NCBI RefSeq assembly: GCF_029227915.1
Contig: NC_079885.1
Location: forward strand, 23,315,001 to 23,379,000
DNA from: Hydractinia symbiolongicarpus
Taxonomy: Eukaryota; Cnidaria; Hydrozoa; Anthoathecata; Hydractiniidae
DNA length: 64,000 nt
Direction of reading: 5' to 3'
Shown: positions 12,401-24,628 of the stretch, in pieces
Layout: each line of letters opens with the position of its first letter
Numbering within the stretch: the stretch's first letter is position 1
Made by a program: the position numbers and the translations under genes
Notes under the pieces: model-generated
What the model was told of the DNA's origin: nothing
What the model saw: only the letters and a program-made list of their open reading frames with translations
Database searches by the model: none

Positions 12401-13034
12401 AATCCGACATTCGAAGCAAGCAATATTCTTGAGGGTAGGTTCTACTTGATTTTTTCTAATTCTGAATTTTAGCCAGGAGGAAAGCAAATGTCTAACTAAA
12501 ATGTGAAGAGATCGGAAATCAGCTTGGCGAAAAGGTTGCCTGGATATCAGATGGCGGCTAGTATTCTTTTTCACTTAGATAATTTGGGATAAATATTGAC
12601 AATCTAGGCTCTCAATTATTTATCTGGAAGAAAACAAATATGTACGTTTAGATAATTTGTTGAGAATGTTACACGTGGCCATGCATTGTTAGCAAAGTTT
12701 AAAAGGAAATGGTTGTCGTTTCTTCAAAGGGAGCATTTTTTGGCATCGTATTACGAATTCGCAAATTCTTTGTTAAATCAGTAACAAAGAATTCTACTAA
12801 CTCTTTTACTAGCTGATTTTTTATTTGTTTGTCATATTTTAGAGTCGAATTTTTACTGCATTTTATGTCCGTTCATGTAAAACTTATATACAAACACATA
12901 TAGGCAACTATAATTCCAACAGTTTTCTGATCCTTTCTTAATGAGATGAATTTCACTTTAGCTTTTTAAAACTTTCTGAATGCTCTTTTGCCTTATTTTT
13001 TTTTCAACTTATAGTGTTTTTGTTTTTTTCAGAC
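9441..13034. other. long intergenic stretch
   Basis: No gene is supported. It holds a foldback element at 9950-10113, a G-run-rich patch (11158-11180) and two fragments with the recurrent GAGGTTG motif (about 11908-11920 and 12135-12160). Frames at 11796-12188 and 12308-12574 (minus) have no recognisable domain. The 3' end may contain the promoter and a 5' exon of the gene at 13035, but I could not place them. Confidence 0.4.
9950..10113. repeat. foldback (palindromic) element, about 165 bp
   Basis: The left end reads TATGGATGACTTGCTA and the right end reverse-complemented reads TATAGATGACTTGCTA. Similarity continues inward to GGCAGG on both sides, so most of the element can fold into one imperfect hairpin. 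No coding capacity. It looks like a small MITE. Confidence 0.65.
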
Positions 13035-13451
13035 ATGAAGAACTTGCCGGTTGGCGCTAGTCTCATTTTTATTTTGTTGGCTTTGTTGACAGAAGCCAAT
13101 CAAAATCGTGAAGTGATCTCCATGTTTAACCCGATATCATGTAAAAGGTACACGGAAAGCCCAAAAAATAATTGTACCTGTTTTCGCGCCAAACTTTCTT
13201 CAGCTTATGACATGTGCTCTTTAAATGGAATCATTGTTGCGTATAAAATCCGCTCTACCACTGGAGAACATAAGTGGTTTGTCCCGCCGTTCAACTTCCT
13301 GATAAAAAATCGGAAACTTTATTATCGAAGATGCCAAAAAAAGGAAAGTTTATCTCTTCATCGCTTGTGGACATATTTCTACAGTCACTGGCATAAACAT
13401 GTTTTTTGTAAAATTAAATCAAAAGAAATTCGAAATGGAACATTGCAATAA
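13035..13451 (+). CDS. small secreted six-cysteine protein, possibly NTR/TIMP-like
   Basis: A 138-residue frame starts at an ATG two bases after a good splice acceptor (poly-T then CAG at 13030-13032), so a 5' non-coding exon is likely upstream. Residues 1-21 form a hydrophobic signal peptide (SLIFILLALL core). The mature part has six cysteines at 36, 47, 49, 61, 100 and 125, enough for three disulfides, and is rich in lysine, arginine and aromatic residues. C-T-C at 47-49, a cysteine 12 residues later and a hydrophobic strand (IIVAYKI, 66-72) resemble the start of NTR/TIMP domains, in which CxC is followed by a cysteine and a VIRAK-like strand; this is only a suggestion. The stop codon lies inside an AATAAA polyadenylation signal (13447-13452), as in compact genes. 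I do not recognise a family with confidence. Confidence 0.5.
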   Translation: MKNLPVGASLIFILLALLTEANQNREVISMFNPISCKRYTESPKNNCTCFRAKLSSAYDMCSLNGIIVAYKIRSTTGEHKWFVPPFNFLIKNRKLYYRRCQKKESLSLHRLWTYFYSHWHKHVFCKIKSKEIRNGTLQ

Positions 13452-14841
13452 AAAGTTTTTAAAGTCATTGAATGCAGTAAACTTTATGAAAACGACTTTT
13501 GATTTTACCCCGAATACTAACCTTATAATAAAACTTTATCCACAGAGTCTCCCTACACTTCTTAATATGGAATTAAAAAAAGAGCGAAGCCTAGGGGCTT
13601 TTTTTTTTGTTTAGCAAATGAAGCTGTTTTCTTAAATTTTTAAATAATTTAAATCGAAACATCGTGCGTCAAATTACTGTTTGAAACTTTTTAGTTAGGC
13701 AACTATGCTATCATGCACACCAATCATTATTCGGGGGTCGTGTAAAATATAAAGCGGTGCGTTTACGAATAATAAAAGTGAGTAGAAACTTCTGCGCGGA
13801 GGACAAATAGTCTTCTTGCTACTAATATTCCCGCCAAAAAAGTATATTGCATGAAATTTGTGTAGAAATAACACAGTGTGCATATATACACTTATTTTTC
13901 AAGAAAAAAAGCTGAATTTTGAAAGTGATTATTATTGTCTGTATATCTAAAAATTATGTTATGTAACAAACGACACGTTCTTTACTCACAATTATTACTA
14001 CACTACGTATTTATTGACACGCATCCGATTAAATTCCCTTCTGTTATCGGATTAGTAAAGCTGGAGCAGCGCACCAACTTTTTGACTGTTGTTGTCTGTC
14101 AGCAGCGGAAACTCTGGAACACCATCAAAATATTCTTTTTTTAATGAGCTGGATTATTTCTTTTACGTATATTTATAAATTAGTCAAAAAATTTTTTCAT
14201 AAATCACAGCTTGAAAAATCTGAGACTTTCCTGACTATCACAGAAATTTCCCCTAAAAAGTTGTCCCCAAATTGGTCAAAAATTAATCCTCACACAAATT
14301 AAGGATTAGATAAGAAAACAAGAACGAATCAAATCATCAAATAATATCTCTTCGTCTAAAAACATCACAGCCGTTTTAAGGTGTATATAAAAAATAAAAG
14401 CAAACACTATCCACTACCACAGACACATCACTAACACACACAAAAACACACTAAATTTTTGCTAACAAACAGAACGCCAAACCTCGGAAAAAGAAGAAGA
14501 AACATAAAAAACATATCGGGACTACAAGTCATTGTGAAGCGTCACTCGAGGTGAATTGCTTGAAGCCTCAAAATACATTGAAAGCTTGGCTGGTCACTGA
14601 TATATATATATATATATATATGATAGATTGATAGGGATATTTTTGGAATATTTACATTAAGGGACTAAATATAGACAACTTTGGGAGATAAATAAACTAA
14701 AAAAACAGAGGAAATAAACACGAAAGAAATGCACGCAAAGAAGATCTTTTTATGGCTTTAGCGATTAACCAGACACAACAAAATTTCTTTCTTCTTCTTC
14801 TTCTTCATCTGTAAAAGTCCACAAATACTTGCGTCAGTTTA
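13452..14841. other. intergenic between the secreted-protein gene and the CFDP1 3' end
   Basis: Tail-to-tail spacing of 1.4 kb. It contains an (AT)n run at 14600-14621 and a (CTT)n run at 14787-14808, the latter within the probable 3' untranslated region of CFDP1. Frames here (13399-13614, 13935-14144) lack support. Confidence 0.5.
14600..14621. repeat. (AT)n microsatellite
   Basis: An uninterrupted TA dinucleotide run of about 22 bp. Confidence 0.9.
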
Positions 14842-17800
14842 TCATTTCTTGTTTGAATACAAACGCATTTCTCTTTCGTTTTCCCATTGTTTAAAATCAA
14901 CACGTTGTAAGAATTCTTGACGATCCAAATACCTGAGGAAATAGGATAACAAACCGGGTTATTTAAAACGGCATTCGTAAATTAAGTCTGCTAGCTACCG
15001 GTACATCGGGTAATCAGCACAGCAGTTGCAAATGAAGTAACGGAAAATCGGGGTTTTTCAAAAAAGCATTCGTAAATAAAGTCCGTTAGCGTTTACGATT
15101 ATAATGTATAATAAATAATAAAAAAATTCAGCTATCACTGTACAAACTCACCCGGAATTTCTGTTCGACCTCAGTTCGTCTTCCAATCCCGATTCACTTT
15201 TGTAATTGTCCCAGTCGTACTTAGATTTATCCTGAAGAATACAAAAATTCTACTCAAGACCTCTATTGCTAATTTTCTTAGCCAATTTTCTTAGCCAGTT
15301 TTCATTTTAACAGATCTGCACACGACAAACAAAACATCGAGCGAGAGAATCACTGCGAATTTTCTTTGCGCGGCTACGTTCGTTTCAGTGAAAATTTGGG
15401 TAAAAAGCGACCAAATGTGGTTTTGGTTCAAAGGCGGTGTCCCATTTAAGTCAGTAATTATCATGGAACAGTTGTAGAGATAGAAAAAATTCTACCTCTA
15501 CAACGTTTGTTGTGTAACATCTTTTTGTGTCGATTTGTTTTGCAACATGTGTTTCCATAAAGTCGTAAGAGCGACCGATGTACAACTTTTTTCCGATTGT
15601 TGTACAACACGTTTTATGTTATTGGAAACCGACCTTCAGGTGGCCAAAATTTACAGCACTTTTATCCGTATTTTGTATGTTCAAAATGGTTGCGATGTAA
15701 CTTAATTTCGCTCCCGTCCCACACCACAAAGTTCGTGCTAACAGGCAGACATATCTGAACGAAATACCGATACGGAGAATATGTAAGACCGGCGAAAATT
15801 TGAGGACCGGCAGATCTGTGGATTGTTCCACGGCCTAACGACTTTCAGGCAATAAAGCTCAGAAATACTAAACGCGTTGGAAAGTTTATTCAGCAGTTTG
15901 CGCCAACCACGTAGGGAAACTTTTTAAAAAAAAGCATACTTACTAAAACGCTGATTTTCTTCTTTTTGTCTATTGCTCCCAACACACTGGACAAACCACC
16001 ACTTTTCTTCACACTACAAACAAAGCAGTGTTGTTAAACATAAAGCAAGAATTAAGTGTTCTTAGCAGTTAGAAAGGATCATACGCACACATAGAGTATT
16101 GAACAGAAGGCAGCATGTTATGCTCTGCTGCGCAAATTAAAACAACTTCGCACCAAAAAGTTACGTGATACGAACTTCGGCTTACAAAACGCAAGCCAGC
16201 TAAAAGTGTGGTTTTTACAATGAACAACAGTGGAGTACTCAGGTGACAGAAGTGCCTGTACTAAACTTTGCATGTTCCAAAACAAGTACGGAGTGTTATT
16301 ACTGGCGATGGGGAAAAGCTTTAAGTAATAATGGTATAGACTTTAAATGAAAATTAAAACGACACCTTTTTGACAAGTTTTAATTACACACTAAAAATGT
16401 GTGTTGTGGGCGCATTAAAGGGAACCCGAGGTATAAAATGATGGTGCGCTTATATTATAGAGCTTAAAAAGTTGTTTAACAAGATCATTTAAATTTTTTA
16501 TAAAGCTCTTTTCTCGTTCTTAAGATATTCACATTGGTTAACAAATCTTCGTAAAAATTTTAAAAAGCTCTTTTCGTTTTCAAAATATTTACATTTAAAG
16601 AATTTCAGATTTAATTATGCTGCATAAATTATGTCATATTTAAGTAATAGGATTTTTGACATTTTCTGTCATCAGTAATTTTAGACTTGTTAAAGGATGT
16701 GCATTCAAACTTTATCAATGTATAGATATTATAAAGATGAATTGATTAACATAATTTTTTTTTGTCAAAATGAAAATTGTTTGCTCGTCCCAGGATTCTT
16801 AATTTTTCCTGACCATCTCATAACTGCACGTCGTTTTGCAATCAAATTTTATAGAGCCTATAGCTTACGCAGAAAGTTTTACTGCAAACCAAGTTGCAGA
16901 TCGCGAGTTATTGAATTAAAATTCACAGAATCAGTAATCTGTACACAAAAAAGTTAAAACCATGACAGTTAACCACAGGAACAGATAAACAACCAGTGAA
17001 CAACTTACCCTGAAGATAAAATATTACTGATTCCACTCAATGAGGATGGCTTCGTTGCGTCAGATTTCTTTGCTGTTCGCTCTTCTCCCGCTTGTTTGGC
17101 TTCTTTTGAGCCGACATTAACTTCCTTTGAAATCCTAATTAAAAGTAATGCAGAGAAAAAACTAACCAAAGCAAGCTATATTTTGGTGATAGGCAAAATA
17201 TTATTTGTAGAAGAAAATTCCAAGCAATTTCCTGTTTTCCTGCCCCTCTATCTGATACATAGATGAAGCTTGGTACTCAAATTATTTTTTGACACAAAAG
17301 ACTATAAATGCTCACAGAGATGTTGTCAAAACAAAAAATTTTCGTTGTATGGAATGTTCATTTTATGAAACTACAACTTAAGAAGGTTTCTGTTACTGTT
17401 TTCCATTGGTAAAAAAAGTTAATACTGAGATAGGAATATAGCTAAAACATTTTTCCGAAATTAAATATTGCAGCTTGAAGCTTATTCCCGATTTTGCAAG
17501 ATTAAAATTTGACATTGTTGTTAATTAAACGAAGTTTTGGGGGAGATTTTTTATCTATCCCAAAGCTTATGCAGGTGTTCGAATAGAAATTTAGCCTCAC
17601 AGAACTAAAATGTGACCACACCTAATATTTACCAGTCCTTTTTACATAAACATTGCAGTAACAATGCAGACTTACTTGATCTCTTCTCCAGCAAAATCAT
17701 ACACCTGAGTAATTTTAACTTTCCCACTTGTGCTTGGAATCTAGAATAACACAAAGATATACAGACAAAATCCAAAATCAATACTTCATTTCACACACAT

Positions 17801-20800
17801 TTCTCGTACATTTTAGTGTACAGCAAGTTGCGTTGTTAAAATTATCATTCCTTTTTCACAACACAAAATTGAAATTGTTTCGCACCTTAAGAGGGTACTT
17901 TAACAAACCGTGATTTAAGATGGTAGGTTACCTCAATTTTATTGGTTTCTTTCAGCTTGTTTTGAGTAGGTGCATCTGTTTTCGTTTTATCATCTTTTTC
18001 AATTGGCGCTGTAATTTTTTTGCTCTCACTTTCAGAATTAGATGAAGCAGGGGGCTTTGTGGTATTACTTTCAGTTTTCACAGTTAATTCTGAGTCATCC
18101 TTATTTTGATTTTTACTACTTGAACTGTCTTTTACTAAATTTTTCTCATTATCTTTATTATCTTTTGTTTTATTGTCATTTTTAACACCAACATCGCTCT
18201 TTGAAATTATGTTTGTTTCTTTCTTTATCTTTTCTTCAGCTGTCACATTTTCATCTTTTATTTCATGTGTTTTGTTTTCCCCTTCCTTTGAGTCACTTTT
18301 CCCGCTCTCCATTCCATCCGTCGCATTATGTGATGTTTTATTATCATTTGTATTATTTAGTACTTCTCTGTTTTCTTGTTTACTGTCTTTTATTATGGTA
18401 GTATCATTTTTATCATCAGACTTAACACTTTCAGTGTTCATACTGCCAGAAACCTTTTCGTCCTTTTTATTGACATCGTTCTTAAAGGAACTCCACAAAT
18501 CATCAACATGTTTCTTTCGTTCCTCATTTTTTTTCTGGTTCCTGCTGCTTTTGTGTTCATAAACCTCGTTGCTTTCATCTGAATCGAACAATTCTTCTTC
18601 GTCATAATATTCTTCACCGGAAACATCGGCATCAGCATAGGACACAGCCCGAACACGTGTGCTACGTGAACTTCTGAAAAAATAAAAGTGAAAAAAAATT
18701 AATTATCACATTATTATTACATATGCTAGAAATTGAGACAATCTGTCACAAATTACAGAGAAAATATATAATATAAAATATTGCAGGGTAAATCTCAAAA
18801 CTTTATTGTTATTTGTTTTAGATACACAAGAATATTTATTATAGAAACACCTTCATGTTTTATAGACAAAAGCAAGTTTAAATAATTATAAAAAAATAAT
18901 AATACTTTTTCAGGCCTGGTGAGGAATGGCCTGTGGTATCACTTAAATTAATTTTGGCATGCTATCTTTTGCTCCCCTCAGCTTTCTCACTCATTGTTTA
19001 GCAACATATTTTAAGCATTTTCTTTTATATAATCTCTGTTTTTAATGTAGTCTTAAGTGCTATATTAAAATTTTAAAATGTGAGTTTTCAAGTTTTAGCC
19101 CAACAAAAACAGAACAGCTAAATAGCTTTTCTAATTTTTTTAACTTTCAATGATTTTCATAACACAGAAAACTATTATATTTATAATAAACAAGAATTAT
19201 AAAACAACTACGAAAACATGATAAATAAATATCAACATTCGACACAAAAAGTATTAGTGTTTTCCACAAGTGGTTATAGACTGTTTTTAATGATGCTGGT
19301 GAAGCTCAAAATATTTGTGAAATAAATTGATTTGCGTCTAGAGCTTTAAGTTGTTACAATGCTTTATTTATTGTATGACTAGGCAACTATGCATGTGTGA
19401 TTACAGACTTCAGTGTATTTTTAGAAAGTTAAAAGTTAATCAAAATGAACATGGCACCACAATGAAATGGTTTTAATTGTTACTTTAATTTTAAGTAGTT
19501 ATAATACTACATAAATAGAAAGACAAATAGAGATTAGATAAGTAGTAGAATTTTCTGAGCTGCACGCCTATTATGCTTTGTTGTGTTAACATATCTTGGC
19601 CCTAACATATCTTGGCGAACGATCATCACACACCATCACTAATTTAAAAGAGTGATGTGCCGCATGTGGATGATGTTACTTCTAACCAGGCCTGTTTTTT
19701 GTCACTTCTTTTGGATAAGCACTTAAGTTTCTTCAGCAATTAATGTGTAAAAAAAAAACTTTTAAGTATTTACTGCAAGCAACACAAAAAATCAACCTCC
19801 TCAATGATGACCCTCCACGTCCACGTTTCTCAGGTTTCTCAGTCAATTTAGGCTTTCTCCCTCTTTTTGAGAGAGTTTTTGATGGAGACTTTTTTTCTGA
19901 TGAGGTACTGCGGGTTGACCGGCTTCTTTTATTTGGAGAAGAGCGCGATGATCTTCTTTTTCTTTTTCCATATTCTGGATCAGAATCTGAGTTACCTTAA
20001 TAACACAACAGAATAGTTATTATTTCTACACCACACCATTTCAACATGATTTTAATCAATGATCTGACTTGTAAAAAGTGCTAGTAATTATTTTTGACAA
20101 TACAAAACCTCATGCTTAAAAAGTTGATTAACCAGTCTTTCTAAATTTCTTAAAATGCTCTTTTCATTCTCAAGATATTCACATTTAAAGAATTTCAGAT
20201 TTAATATGCTGCATAAATTATGTCATATTTAGGCAATAGCAAATATTGACATTTTCTGTTATCAGTAATTTTTGACCTGTTAAGGGATGTGCATTCAAAC
20301 TTTATCAATACATAGATATCATAAAGGTGAATTGATTTAACATAACTTGTTTTGCCAAAAAGCTTCATAGGGATGTTTTCTCGTACTTTATAACGAATTG
20401 TGGCAATATTTAAGCTTTGCAGGGACGTTTTATCTTCATTTTAAAACAAAATGGAGCAATTTTTATGAAAAAATTATTTATGTTTCACAAGTTTCATTGT
20501 TTTTAATTGGTTCAAAATCATTTCAAAATGTGTTTTAATAATATGTCATTAAGATCTGTACATCGTAACAGAACTGATATTTTGACAATCATATCAAATT
20601 GTTTCAGAACTTTGTGCAATATGTTTCAAAAAAATTTTCAAAATTGTTCCATTTTTCTTAGTCTGTTACTAATCATTTTATAAAAAAATATATGAAACAT
20701 TTAATTTGTTTTATGATACGATTATAAAACAATGTAAAAAAAAACGAAACGATCTTGGAGACGATCCCCAAGTTTGTGTAATCGTTTTTTCTTAGTTTTT

Positions 20801-22167
20801 AGTTTTATGTGTAATGTGCGCATTTCTTCTACTGTGTGTTTTGACAGTTATACTCAGACTTTCTGTATTCTTAGTTCTTGTTTTCATAATGATCTATGAT
20901 TCCACTGCCCAGTATTTTGTATTTATTTAGCCTCTATGTTTAACATCGAATAAATCCAGTGTGTGATTGGTCTGTTTTTCGTTTTGATATGCCTTTATGA
21001 TCGAGTGTTATTATTCCTTAATTCTTTTGATTTTTTGAAATGGTTAATTCTTTAAACGAGATAAGAAGGGATAAAAGTGAACAAATGTGATACATTGTTA
21101 GCAATTTGTTCATTTTTTATTACTTTTCTTTCTTTGATTGGTCTCGTTGTCATACAAATTATTTCCAGAACTGTTTCTCAATCTTCAAAAGACCCAATTT
21201 TGATTTTCTAACAGTGTTAATAGTTAATAGTGTTCATCAATGTGATAAGAAAAAAACACTGATTATGACATGAGGATTATTCTTACTAAGATTTGTTATT
21301 ATTTTATCATTTTCTTTCACATAATATATAGTAAATTTTCTATTTAGTGTTTCTGTTAACATTTTATTGTTATTGACATTACAAATAAGAAGTTAAACCA
21401 TTTTGTCATGTATTTTAAATTAGAAGAAAAAGACTCATTTCAAACATTTTCAAACCTGAGAGTGTTATATTTTTATCATTTTATTATTCTTTAACCCGAA
21501 AAACACCCTTAAACCACCAGGTATGCTAACAAAATTAATCCCTGAAAATTTCAACTTGAAAAATTTAACCGTGTCCATTTTATAATGTTTTTATCATTTC
21601 ACAACAGTTGTGGCACGTTAATTCTTTGTCATTTTTCTTCCCTGAACTAATTGTTAATAAATTGCCTCTAACTAACAGTATAAAAATGGCTCTTTGAAAA
21701 TGTTTCAGTTTTATCTATCTACTTAACCATAAAGCAAATTTGGCCCACTCAGTTATTATTCCAATCAAATTATGGATAAAACTATAACAAAAGTTGGATT
21801 TGCAACATTTCCTTAAAAATGAACCAGTTCTTTATGAACATGTCCATTTGATAGATCTTTAGAAATTGTAATATCATTTCTCTGACGAATGCACAATATG
21901 ATACTTAAAGTTGCAAAAAAAAGTATAGTTTTTTCTTGTTTATAATAATTCAAACATACACCACATGATACACTTTTTAATTGAAGCTAGCCCACTGCAA
22001 TTGTGAAATAATGGTGTGTTAAAAAAAGTTAAATTAAAAAGATTGTATGATAAATTATCAAACTAAAAATTACCTCCATCCGGCACATAATCATCATCAT
22101 CGTCATCACTCTCATCCAACATTCCCTCAATATCCTGCTCTTCCTCAGAATCAAAAACCATTGCCAT
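14842..22167 (-). CDS. CFDP1: craniofacial development protein 1 (Bucentaur, SWR1/SRCAP subunit Swc5)
   Basis: Eight exons on the minus strand: 22074-22167, 19797-19995, 17932-18673, 17676-17740, 17009-17134, 15944-16013, 15152-15231, 14842-14932. All have GT-AG junctions and the phases join into 488 residues. The start is MAMVFDSEEEQ in an acidic N-terminus with DDDDDDYVPDGG. A basic stretch follows (about 37-100), then KKHVDDLWSSFKNDV, matching the conserved LWxSFxNDV box. A low-complexity Lys/Asp/Ser/Asn region runs to residue 345, then comes KVKITQVYDFAGEE, another family box. The C-terminal BCNT domain (about 410-488) contains KSKYDWDNYKSESGLEDEL and YLDRQEFLQRVDFKQWENER. Family members are subunits of the SRCAP/SWR1 remodeller that deposits histone H2A.Z in the nucleus. 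Human CFDP1 is about 300 residues; the excess here comes from the low-complexity exon 3. It is divergent from SPG7. Confidence 0.95.
15471..15504. repeat. small hairpin in a CFDP1 intron
   Basis: Two 15-bp arms (GTTGTAGAGATAGAA and its complement) pair with a single mismatch around a 4-base AAAA loop. Function unknown; possibly the remnant of a foldback element. Confidence 0.6.
16414..16800 (+). mobile_element. MITE family 1, right-truncated copy
   Basis: It begins AAAGGGAACCCGAGGTAT with the GAGCTTAAAAAGTTG continuation and shares the core (GCTGCATAAATTATGTCAT, GATGTGCATTCAAACTTTAT, GAATTGATTAACATAA) with the complete copy at 770-1092, in the opposite orientation. The distal inverted repeat is missing. 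It lies in CFDP1 intron 5. Confidence 0.75.
19796..19797 (-). other. CFDP1: CFDP1 exon 2 donor junction
   Basis: The donor GAG/GTTGAT is weak (GTTGAT rather than GTAAGT), but it is the only choice that joins exon 2 to exon 3 in frame, giving SSLRRSSRS across the junction. Confidence 0.6.
20115..20365 (+). mobile_element. MITE family 1, internal fragment
   Basis: It shares the CTTAAAAAGTTGATTAAC start region and the core GCTGCATAAATTATGTCAT...GATGTGCATTCAAACTTT...GGTGAATTGATT with the copies at 770 and 16414. Both terminal repeats are lost. It lies in CFDP1 intron 1. Confidence 0.75.
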
Positions 22168-22392
22168 TGTAATGCTGAGTATATAAAGATTCTAAATGGT
22201 GACCGTAGGATTATAATTCAAATAGTTCTAATTAAAAACATAACAAAATAGAGTCCACATAACTTTTAATTATTAACTACTCAAAGTTTTTACCAAAATA
22301 TCAGGCCTTAAAACATGACAGGTGCACAATCACTCTTTGCATTCAAATAACTTCTAATTTCCATCATCATCTGAGGGATGATTCACTCACCT

Positions 22393-23487
22393 CAGCCCTC
22401 GAAATTAGCGCTGGCAATCGGCAATTCCTGATGCGGTTTCATTTTGCGACGGCAAAAAACTGCCAAGGCTAATCTTTGCTGCGCGCTAATTTTGCGGTAG
22501 AAAAGTGGGGACGTTTTGATTCGTGAACCCCAAACACGATGATCGAACATCTACGTATAGCGACTCTCTCAATCTTAACTTCCTTTTCTACATGTCCGAA
22601 ATAGTATGCATGACTCTCATTGTTATAAACTTCTTTATCCATCAGCTACATTTTAACAAAACTTATGCAAGCAAATGTTTTTTACCACACGTGGGTTTCG
22701 TTTTTAAAATTGTTTAAATAACACTTGTGGCATAAAGAAGATCCATTAAATTCGGACCTGCTATGGTTTCCAATTGCTTTGTAAGATTAGGAAATTATCT
22801 ACAATTAAATCCACGATAAAATGTCTGTTCCGCCTGTAAGTGCAGTTTTGCAGACTTTAATTCATCCGTGCTCCGTCGGCGTTCACCTCCGTATTAGTTA
22901 AGGACCGCATGGCTGGATTTCTTGTGTAAGACCTGGTTACCAACGACGAAGGGGGCAGGGCAAAGAGATTTAGGTCTATGTAGTTCTTTTAACTAAGTCA
23001 GGAGTCTGTGAATTAGCTAGGATGGTTAGGTTGGCTATGAATAGGCTTGCCCATGGATTAAAAGAACCAGGACTATTCAATAATTCTAAGACAAAATGTT
23101 TTCGACCAAGACAAAAATCTATCGGACGCTTTGTCCGACGAAATGTGGTGGAAATTTTGTTTGAGGAGTCTCCAAAAATTATTTCGAGGGCTGCCATCGC
23201 ACACTACAAAATGGATTTTATAGGTTGATTTTAAAAACTCTATTGTTCAGGTGTGCGATTAATCAAACGCCTGAAACGATTTAGGAGTGTGCAAGGAGTG
23301 TCCTGAAAGAGACATATTTAAAGGGTTATTAAGACTAATGAAGCTTCAAAAAATAATATTTTCAAAATTGCTGACGCTTCACTCTCTCGCTTCGGCAAAT
23401 TATTGCTGATGAATTGCTGCTGCAAATGACTAGCTATGTCATTGGCAATTTATTGCCGACGTGTTTTTGGGCTAATTTCAAGGGCTG
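22393..23487. mobile_element. hAT-like non-autonomous transposon (1095 bp)
   Basis: Terminal inverted repeats: the left end opens CAGCCCTCGAAATTAGC and the right end reverse-complemented opens CAGCCCTTGAAATTAGC, one mismatch in 17. It is flanked by a perfect 6-bp duplication TCACCT (22387-22392 and 23488-23493). CAG termini are typical of hAT elements, whose duplications are 5-8 bp. No intact transposase is present; a short frame at 23022-23228 resembles nothing I know. Internal sequence (about 22755-22960 and 23220-23310) recurs inverted at about 63590-63895, so the family has at least two copies here. It lies 225 bp upstream of the CFDP1 start codon. Confidence 0.8.
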
Positions 23488-24628
23488 TCACCTACACAGC
23501 CATAATAATCACAAGGCAATAAAGGAAAATAGATTTTTATTTAGAAAGCAAACAGACCCCATTCCCCTGTCATTTACTGTTATATATTACATGACCCTTT
23601 CTCTTTCATTTAAAAGCCCTAAATCATCTTGACTCGATACACATCTCTTTAAAAAAAGAACCAGTACAACCTGACCTGAAAATGACTGCTCTTATATTTT
23701 GGGACACTTTTAGCCAAATTTGTTCTTTTAGTTCTTAATAGTAAGAGGACTAGTAAGAGGATGGTATTGTTCCTTGTTTTCGTTTTTGTCTTTTTCTTTT
23801 CATCCGTCTTATGAAATTCCACAATAAAATTTCCTCATACATTATGGCATGAAACATTGACAAAAATAGTTAAATCAGTGTTAACTTCCAAGGTCGAGTG
23901 CAAAAAAGAATTTGCACGAATTGCCAGATGGAAAGGTAAAAAAGATTTACTCTAAAACCTAGCCTACATTTATATCCATATTCATAGCTACCTGTTTTTA
24001 TGGATTACAGTTGTTTTGTAGTTTCAAGTAAAATGTTTTTCTTTTATATCTAGCTATAGAAGAATAAAGAAACACAAATATTGAAGTTTACATATGATCA
24101 CAGACTAGCCAGGAGAACAGGCATAATTTCTCTTACCACTGGGAAATCAGTATAGCTGAGGTGAGAGAAACTGAACTTTATTATCGTAAGGGTAAGCTTT
24201 ACTGGGCTAGCCCGTCCGCCAACTTTTTTTTCTGGGACCAGCTGACAAAAACATAGCTAGCTAAAAAAATGCTCTAAGCTTTTTAAGTGAACTTAAACAA
24301 CTTTAATAAATATTTAGCAATTGGCAACAGCTAAAGCACATATACCTAGCTAGACACATTAACAAAATATATCTTTCTGGTGGTTGGGACCAGCTAGCCA
24401 AGCTTTTGTTATGCCCATGTCTGTGACGCATGCCTTTTTGCAAGAATAAAAGGTGGTGGTAATATCGGCTGAAAATCCGCAGAAATCGGATTTCCTAAAC
24501 GCACCATCATCCATCAATGCGGGTGAAAAAACATTAGACAAGTCGCGGCGAGCGGATAGATGACGTAAGGTAAGGTAAGTTTTTTAGTTTTACTTTGTTT
24601 TTTTTGTAATGAGCAAATCGTGTTAAAG

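Noticed and set aside
17887-18562. Plus-strand frames across 18173-18582
   Set aside because: They are antisense shadows of the low-complexity CFDP1 exon 3.
14842-22167. A CFDP1-LINE fusion gene as in ruminants
   Set aside because: The CFDP1 frame ends in a normal BCNT domain and stop at 14842; the LINE is separate, on the same strand but about 5 kb further downstream.
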